DNA of 11,489 nt, taken from positions 1 through 11,489 of the forward strand of contig CAIRYL010000091.1 of the NCBI GenBank assembly GCA_903882825.1, given 5' to 3'. Both the position numbers and the translations under genes were made by a program. Of this stretch, positions 7,163-11,489 are shown piece after piece; position 1 is the stretch's first letter, and every line of letters begins with the position of its first letter. Below the pieces are notes generated by a model. That model ran no database searches. It was not told where the DNA came from and saw nothing but the letters and a program-made list of their open reading frames with translations. The stretch is from an uncultured Candidatus Peregrinibacteria bacterium. Lineage in GTDB: Bacteria; Patescibacteriota; Gracilibacteria; CAIRYL01.

Positions 7163-8161
7163 ATGAAAAAAATTGCTATTAACGGATTTGGTCGTATTGG
7201 AAGAATGGTGGCTCGCGTACTTTTTGAAAAATACGCCGGAAAATTTGAATTAGTTGCCATTAATGATCTCACCGATCCGGCAACATTGGCACATCTTTTT
7301 GCATTTGATTCTACCTACGGAAAATATCAAAAAACCGTTTCCGTAGAAGGGAATATTCTGAATATTGAGGGGTCTCCCATCCAAATTTTTTCCGAAAAAG
7401 ACCCGAGTGCACTTCCTTGGAAAAAATTAGAAGTAGATGTGGTTTTGGAATGTACCGGATTTTTTACGAGTCGGGAAGGTATGGAAAAACATCGTACCGC
7501 AGGAGCAAAAAAAGTTATTCTTTCAGCACCAGCAAAAGATGAAATTGATCTCACCGTGGTAATAGGAGTAAACGACTCACTGTATAATCCAGAAATACAC
7601 CACCTTATTTCAAATGCTTCTTGTACTACCAATTGTTTAGCACCCGTGGCAAAAGTATTGCATGATGCCTTTCAAATAAAGCGTGGTCTCATGACGACCA
7701 TCCATTCCTATACGGGAGATCAACGATTATTAGATGCCCCACACAGTGACTTACGTCGTGCACGAAGCGCTTTAGAATCAATGATTCCCACAAAAACCGG
7801 AGCCGCAAAAGCCATTGGACTCGTTATTCCAGAATTAGCAGGAAAACTCCATGGAATAGCCATTAGAGTCCCAACTCCCACCGTTTCTCTCGTAGATTTA
7901 ACGATAGAATTAGGAAAAGAAGTAAGCAAAGAGGAAATAAATACTGCTTTTTTAGAAGCTTCAAAAGGATATCTTTCTGGTATTTTAGGATTTGAAACCC
8001 TTCCTCTCGTCTCTCGTGATTTTCAACAAGATGAACGATCTTCTATTGTTGACGGACTTTCTACTTCAGTTATAGATAAAAATTTTGTAAAAATTCTTTC
8101 ATGGTATGATAATGAGTGGGGATATTCTTGCCGTTTAGCAGATCTCGCTCTGAAGGTATAA
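7163..8161 (+). CDS. gap: Glyceraldehyde-3-phosphate dehydrogenase, type I
   Basis: The enzyme oxidises glyceraldehyde 3-phosphate to 1,3-bisphosphoglycerate in cytosolic glycolysis. The 332-residue protein is full length. It starts MKKIAINGFGRIGR (Rossmann nucleotide-binding motif), carries the catalytic SNASCTTNC with Cys154 and the partner His181 in IHSYT, and ends with the conserved WYDNEWGYS near 314-322. Asp35 after the second beta strand (AINDLT) favours NAD, but the 189-198 segment LLDAPHSDLR differs from the LLDLPHKD of strictly NAD-dependent GapA, so cofactor choice is not settled. An upstream in-frame TTG at 7142 is rejected because homologues begin at MKKIAINGFGR. There is no Shine-Dalgarno site. 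The gene lies between the ABC exporter and the zinc-ribbon gene, and its product works in the same central metabolism as the ferredoxin oxidoreductase at the window end. Confidence 0.97.
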   Translation: MKKIAINGFGRIGRMVARVLFEKYAGKFELVAINDLTDPATLAHLFAFDSTYGKYQKTVSVEGNILNIEGSPIQIFSEKDPSALPWKKLEVDVVLECTGFFTSREGMEKHRTAGAKKVILSAPAKDEIDLTVVIGVNDSLYNPEIHHLISNASCTTNCLAPVAKVLHDAFQIKRGLMTTIHSYTGDQRLLDAPHSDLRRARSALESMIPTKTGAAKAIGLVIPELAGKLHGIAIRVPTPTVSLVDLTIELGKEVSKEEINTAFLEASKGYLSGILGFETLPLVSRDFQQDERSSIVDGLSTSVIDKNFVKILSWYDNEWGYSCRLADLALKV

Positions 8162-8211
8162 AATAGCTCGATGGTTGCGATTCATACATTTCTAAATTTT
8201 TGATATTTTTT

Positions 8212-8556
8212 ATGGATGCATTTCATGTTCGACAAATTCTTCTACAATTTAGTAACGGTATTCACTGCCCGTATTGTCAATCAAAAATTGAAATTCCGTG
8301 GGTAGAAGTCGTCTCTACTCAAAATAACCAGTGTACTATTACCGTAGATTGCCAACACTGCCATCATACATTTGGTGGACAAGCACAAATGGTGGTAAAA
8401 CTTACAAATGAAGGCAAAAAACTCAATACTTCTAGCCTTTTACAAGGCGGACCACTCACTCCTCCTGAAATTTCAGAAGGAGAAGTAGAAGTGATTCACC
8501 ATGTGTTAGAACATCCCGAATGTTCTATTTCTGCTCTTTTTCCAAAAAAAGTGTAA
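8212..8556 (+). CDS. Small zinc-ribbon protein, unknown function
   Basis: The 114-residue protein has a four-cysteine zinc ribbon formed by CPYC (C19/C22) and CQHC (C47/C50), separated by about 24 residues of beta-strand character. A linker follows, then a C-terminal helix at about residues 88-110 (EVEVIHHVLEH) ending SALF. From memory, small proteins with two CxxC knuckles, an acidic 'DV/EV..H..L' helix and a terminal LF occur widely in CPR bacteria without a function; this looks like one, but I cannot confirm by search. Zinc ribbons of this type usually bind nucleic acid or protein. The in-frame TTG at 8200 would add four residues; the ATG at 8212 is preferred. The gene lies 50 nt downstream of GAPDH on the same strand, and the convergent M16 peptidase gene ends 13 nt away. 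Confidence 0.8.
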   Translation: MDAFHVRQILLQFSNGIHCPYCQSKIEIPWVEVVSTQNNQCTITVDCQHCHHTFGGQAQMVVKLTNEGKKLNTSSLLQGGPLTPPEISEGEVEVIHHVLEHPECSISALFPKKV

Positions 8557-8569
8557 AGAATTAGAAAAA

Positions 8570-9838
8570 TTACGATTGTAATAATTCTTGAAAGACGAGT
8601 TGTTTTTCTGAAAATGGTCCAATCATAGCCATGGATCTTTTTTCTGGTGCAAATATTTCCTGGCACAGGGCAAAAATATCATTCACGGTTACGGCATCTA
8701 TTTGAGAAAAATATTTTTCTAATGTTTCGACTTCTCCCAATAATAAACTCTGAGTCCCTAAAAAACTCGCCACTTCTTCACTGTCTTCCATCCTGAGCGT
8801 TATTTTTCCTTTTAAAAAATTTTTTGCACGTATCACTTCCTCTTCAGTAGGTGCTTGTGTCCTCAGTTTTTCATATTCTACTATAATGGCAGAAATAGCT
8901 TCTTCTACACGAGTAATATCCACTCCTGCTCGAGTAGAAAATATTCCACAATCAGAATAACGATCGGTACTGGAAGAAATAGAATAACAAAGCCCTCGGG
9001 CTTCACGAATATTTAAAAACATACGCGAACTCATATTTCCTCCTAAAAGCACTGCAAGAACGCTTTCGGCATACTTTCGAGGATCATCATGCGCAATACT
9101 CGGAAAACCGATTACTAAATGTGCTTGTTCTGTTTTTTTCTCCCGAATAAATAATGGGTTTTTAGGAATATTCCACGCAAAAAGAGAAGGAGTACGATAT
9201 TTTTTTTGTTCTGGAAACTGAAAATATTGTTCAGCAAGAGCTTCCGCATCACTCGGTGAAATATTTCCACTCGCAATAATAACGGTATTTTCAGGGGTAT
9301 ATAAATCATGTTTGTATTTTTGAAAATCCTCCTGTGTTACGGTTTTAATAACTTCTTTTGTTCCAATTTGATCATACGCCATGGGATGCCCTGCAAAGAG
9401 TAATTCCTCAAAATCCCATCCAATTTTATAGGTGGGCATATCTTCATACATATTTAATTCTTCTAAAATAACACCTCTTTCTTTTTCAATTTCTTCTGGA
9501 TCAAATTTTGCGTGCAAAAGCATATCTGAAAGCACTTCAAAGGCAATTTTTTTTTGATCTGATGATACTTTTACATAATATCCAGCATATTCCTTCCCGG
9601 TAAAAGCATTAAAATCTCCTCCTACACCATCAATTGCTTGCGCTACTTCTTTGGCATTTTTAAATTTTTCAGCACCCTTAAAAAACATGTGCTCTAAAAA
9701 ATGGGCAATTCCTCGTTCTTTTTCTGATTCATATCGAGAACCGGCTCCCACCAAAATAAGGAGTGTAAATGATTGCGCAGATTGACTCTGTGCCGTGAGG
9801 AGTCGAAGTCCATTGGAAAAGTTTTTTTGTGCAAACAT
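8570..9838 (-). CDS. M16-family zinc metallopeptidase (YmxG/processing-peptidase-like)
   Basis: The 422-residue protein belongs to the inverzincin peptidases, which degrade or process peptides in a clamshell chamber. The N-terminal half has the inverted zinc motif HFLEH at 46-50 (ligands H46 and H50, catalytic E49), with the third ligand Glu127 exactly 76 residues after H50 (ILEELNMYED). The C-terminal half carries the R/Y segment ARGLCY at 280-285, so one chain holds both half-sites, like bacterial YmxG. No signal peptide or membrane segment is seen, so it is probably cytosolic. A TTG at 9859 could extend the protein by seven residues (LFFFVF-type), but the ATG at 9838 begins at MFAQKNFSNGLRLL, where homologues start. 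An in-frame A9 run (plus-strand T at 9547-9555) is tolerated here. No Shine-Dalgarno site is visible. Confidence 0.94.
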   Translation of the reverse strand: MFAQKNFSNGLRLLTAQSQSAQSFTLLILVGAGSRYESEKERGIAHFLEHMFFKGAEKFKNAKEVAQAIDGVGGDFNAFTGKEYAGYYVKVSSDQKKIAFEVLSDMLLHAKFDPEEIEKERGVILEELNMYEDMPTYKIGWDFEELLFAGHPMAYDQIGTKEVIKTVTQEDFQKYKHDLYTPENTVIIASGNISPSDAEALAEQYFQFPEQKKYRTPSLFAWNIPKNPLFIREKKTEQAHLVIGFPSIAHDDPRKYAESVLAVLLGGNMSSRMFLNIREARGLCYSISSSTDRYSDCGIFSTRAGVDITRVEEAISAIIVEYEKLRTQAPTEEEVIRAKNFLKGKITLRMEDSEEVASFLGTQSLLLGEVETLEKYFSQIDAVTVNDIFALCQEIFAPEKRSMAMIGPFSEKQLVFQELLQS

Positions 9839-9978
9839 GAAAACAAAGAAAAAGAGCAAAATCTAGCGTACACTATTTTGGTATACGAGAAAATGCCAAA
9901 CAAAATAAAATCCTCTTTTTATTCCTTTTGGAGAGATGGAAATGTATAATTTTCATACATTTCTTTTTTATTATAATT
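9839..9978. promoter_or_regulatory. Divergent promoter region between M16 peptidase and proA
   Basis: The 140-bp spacer holds no gene. Rightward, TGTATAAT with the -10 at 9945-9950 would start transcription near 9957 and give a ~22-nt leader to proA; an alternative TACACT lies at 9869-9874. Leftward, a -35-like TTGGCA (minus strand, 9899-9894; 5 of 6) has an 18-bp spacer to a weak TAGTGT (9875-9870). An imperfect inverted repeat at 9867-9887 overlaps the putative leftward -10 and the distal rightward -10. Confidence 0.45.
9867..9887. repeat. Imperfect inverted repeat, possible operator
   Basis: CGTACAC, seven spacer bases, then GTATACG: six of seven arm positions pair. It sits in the divergent promoter region, where a dimeric regulator could act on both genes, but it is short enough to be chance. 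Confidence 0.3.
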
Positions 9979-11229
9979 ATGAATTTAGAACCATTTTTTA
10001 AAAATGCAAAAAATGCCTCAAAAAAAACAGCATCTTTAAGGGCAGATGAGAAAAAAATAATTTTGTATAGCATTGCAGATGAATTGGAAAAACAAATACC
10101 AAAAATTTTAGAAGAAAATTTAAAAGATATTGCAGAGGGTGAATTACAAAATCTCGGGAGCATGATCGATCGACTTCGCCTTACTCCTGAACGCATTATA
10201 AATATCGCCAATGACGTCAGATCCGTTTCAGATCTTCAGGATTTTGTAGGGGAAATAGTTTCTGAAAATATTCGTCCGAATGGATTGTCTATTCAACAAA
10301 TTCGTGTTCCTTTTGGTGTAGTTGCCATTGTGTACGAATCGCGTCCTAATGTAACGGTAGATAGCACCGTTTTAGCTTTAAAAAGTGGCAATGCTCTGGT
10401 GTTAAAAGGAGGAAAAGAAGCAAAATTTTCTAATCGTGTACTGGTACAAATAATGCGAAAAGTTTTAGAGAAATACGGCATTGCAGATGCTCTCCAACTG
10501 CTCGACGAAGCTACCAGGGAAGATACAAAAAAACTCTTACACGCGAGAGGAAAAATAGATGTTCTTATCCCACGAGGAGGGAAAGGGCTTATTAATTTTG
10601 TTATAGAAAATGCAAAAATTCCTGTTATAGAGACTGGAGCAAGTGTTGTACACACTTTTATAGACGATTCCGCAAATTTAGAAATGGCAAAAAATATTGT
10701 ACTCAACGAAAAAACGAGAAGAGTGTCGGTGTGTAACGCCCTCGACACACTGTTAATTCATGAAAATATTGCAAAAGATTTTTTAAATATCATCACAGAA
10801 GATCTGGAAAAATTAAATATAGAAATACATGCAGATCCATTTGTTTTTGCACTTATGGGAAAAAAGTCACATGGATATATTCCGATCCAAGAAGATGATT
10901 ATGATACCGAGTGGCTAGACTACAAAATGTCTCTTAAAGTGGTAAAAAATATAAATGAAGCCCTCAACCATATTGAAAAACACTCCCTTGGGCATTCTGA
11001 AAGTATTGTCACAGAGAACACCAAAAATGCAGAGCAATTTCTACGAGCAGTAGATTCCGCTTGTGTATACCATAATACGTCTACTGCATTTTCGGATGGA
11101 GCTCAATTTGGACTCGGTGCCGAAATGGGGATTTCTACACAAAAATTACACGCCAGAGGACCATTTGCCCTACAAGCACTCACCACCACCAAATGGATTG
11201 TGAGAGGGAATGGACAAATAAGAGAGTAA
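9979..11229 (+). CDS. proA: Gamma-glutamyl phosphate reductase
   Basis: ProA reduces gamma-glutamyl phosphate with NADPH to glutamate semialdehyde, the second step of proline synthesis from glutamate. The 416-residue protein has the normal family length. It shows the YESRPNVTVD segment at 119-128, LKSGNALVLKGGKEA, IPRGGKGLI, the catalytic Cys252 in RRVSVCNALDTL, and the C-terminal FGLGAEMGISTQKLHARGP. The catalytic-loop wording (KTRRVSVCNALD, PVIETGASVVH, ending RGNGQIRE) resembles what I recall of Bacteroidetes ProA more than the proteobacterial form. The reading frame opens from a TTG at 9928, but the promoter TATAAT at 9945-9950 lies inside that extension, so the ATG at 9979 is the start. 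There is no Shine-Dalgarno site. Neither proB nor proC is in the window. It ends 2 nt before the convergent ferredoxin oxidoreductase gene. Confidence 0.96.
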   Translation: MNLEPFFKNAKNASKKTASLRADEKKIILYSIADELEKQIPKILEENLKDIAEGELQNLGSMIDRLRLTPERIINIANDVRSVSDLQDFVGEIVSENIRPNGLSIQQIRVPFGVVAIVYESRPNVTVDSTVLALKSGNALVLKGGKEAKFSNRVLVQIMRKVLEKYGIADALQLLDEATREDTKKLLHARGKIDVLIPRGGKGLINFVIENAKIPVIETGASVVHTFIDDSANLEMAKNIVLNEKTRRVSVCNALDTLLIHENIAKDFLNIITEDLEKLNIEIHADPFVFALMGKKSHGYIPIQEDDYDTEWLDYKMSLKVVKNINEALNHIEKHSLGHSESIVTENTKNAEQFLRAVDSACVYHNTSTAFSDGAQFGLGAEMGISTQKLHARGPFALQALTTTKWIVRGNGQIRE

Positions 11230-11231
11230 TT

Positions 11232-11489
11232 TTACAAAGGAGATACTTTTTGTACTTCTTGATATCCTCTTTGAAATGCTCGTATATTTCCCGCGAGAAC
11301 TTTTGCAGGAAGAGATTCTGCTAAATAGGTTTCTAAAGCAGGCAAAAATTGTTGAAGGGGAAGGAGATCTGTAATTTTTAAAAGTGCCCCCAATAGTGGA
11401 ACATTTGGAATATTTTTTCCAATTTCTTCATTGGCAATTTTGGTGCCATTTACATGAAAAACATTTCCTAAAAATTTTTCAGAAAATTT
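11232..11489 (-). CDS. porG: 2-oxoacid (pyruvate):ferredoxin oxidoreductase gamma subunit, C-terminal part
   Basis: The minus strand is open from the window edge to a TAA at 11234-11232, giving 85 residues with the start outside. The sequence VFHVNGTKIANEEIGK, then NVPLLGALLKIT and finally GNIRAFQRGYQEV matches the end of the gamma subunit domain of pyruvate or 2-oxoacid:ferredoxin oxidoreductases (typical form: N..MLGAL.K.., then N..A...GY). This domain is part of the complex that decarboxylates the 2-oxoacid to acyl-CoA and reduces ferredoxin. The family match is good, but substrate and subunit naming (porG or porC, or a fusion) cannot be fixed from this end. Its stop is 2 nt from the proA stop, in convergent orientation. 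Confidence 0.75.
   Translation of the reverse strand, partial: KFSEKFLGNVFHVNGTKIANEEIGKNIPNVPLLGALLKITDLLPLQQFLPALETYLAESLPAKVLAGNIRAFQRGYQEVQKVSPL

Noticed and set aside
8181..9964. Thirteen-base repeat TTCATACATTTCT upstream of the zinc-ribbon gene (8181-8193) and proA (9952-9964)
   Set aside because: In an 11-kb AT-rich sequence a few exact 13-base matches are expected by chance, and the distances to the two start codons differ (18 and 14 nt).
10293..10748. 151-residue open frame opposite proA
   Set aside because: Antisense shadow of a conserved enzyme; its serine/phenylalanine-rich composition mirrors the sense codons.
11235..11273. Imperfect inverted repeat (CAAAGGAGATA ... TATCCTCTTTG) near the proA/porG junction as a terminator
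   Set aside because: The arms mismatch at two of eleven positions, the loop is 17 nt, no T run follows on either strand, and it lies inside the coding end of the ferredoxin oxidoreductase gene.
1..11489. CRISPR arrays, tRNA or rRNA genes, insertion sequences, attachment sites
   Set aside because: No regularly spaced direct repeats, cloverleaf-like sequence, transposase motifs or terminal inverted repeats were seen on either strand.
1..11489. Alternative genetic code (UGA as glycine), expected if this were Gracilibacteria or Absconditabacteria
   Set aside because: All intact genes are full length under the standard code and no in-frame TGA occurs in them; the TGA ending the short pth 5' frame lies beyond the frame break.

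Overview
This window reads as an ordinary chromosomal segment of an AT-rich bacterium with compact, tightly packed genes and the standard genetic code. No full-length gene has an internal TGA, and the only TGA stop, at the end of pth, is followed directly by TAA. Several traits suggest a Candidate Phyla Radiation (Patescibacteria) genome: almost no Shine-Dalgarno sequences, A/T-rich leaders, a membrane-anchored PKD-repeat surface protein, and a small zinc-ribbon protein of a type I associate with that group. The lack of UGA recoding argues against the code-25 lineages (Gracilibacteria, Absconditabacteria) and leaves a Peregrinibacteria-like lineage as my best guess. That placement is inference.

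Layout. (1) Positions 1-2568, plus strand: a good sigma70-type promoter, a 99-residue single-pass membrane protein, and a 714-residue protein with three membrane segments and five or six extracellular PKD-like domains. (2) Positions 2598-5247, minus strand: a translation-related operon transcribed in the order TtcA-like tRNA thiolase, Obg GTPase, peptidyl-tRNA hydrolase (pth), with 12-nt gaps. The pth frame is broken at a run of nine A. (3) Positions 5248-5349: a divergent promoter region. (4) Positions 5350-8556, plus strand: an ABC exporter with an apparently leaderless start, glyceraldehyde-3-phosphate dehydrogenase, and a zinc-ribbon protein. (5) Positions 8570-9838, minus strand: an M16 zinc peptidase. 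(6) Positions 9839-9978: a second divergent promoter region. (7) Positions 9979-11229, plus strand: proA. (8) From 11232 to the window edge, minus strand: the C-terminal end of a 2-oxoacid:ferredoxin oxidoreductase gamma subunit.

The genes are mostly housekeeping: tRNA modification and recycling, ribosome assembly, glycolysis, pyruvate/2-oxoacid oxidation, proline synthesis, proteolysis and export, plus one envelope module. I see no CRISPR array, tRNA, rRNA, insertion sequence, prophage or toxin module, and no convincing new multi-gene system. The points most worth a second look are the frame break in pth, the altered cysteine motif in the TtcA-like protein, the near absence of Shine-Dalgarno sites with one leaderless gene, the uncharacterised membrane/PKD pair, and the conserved-looking zinc-ribbon protein.
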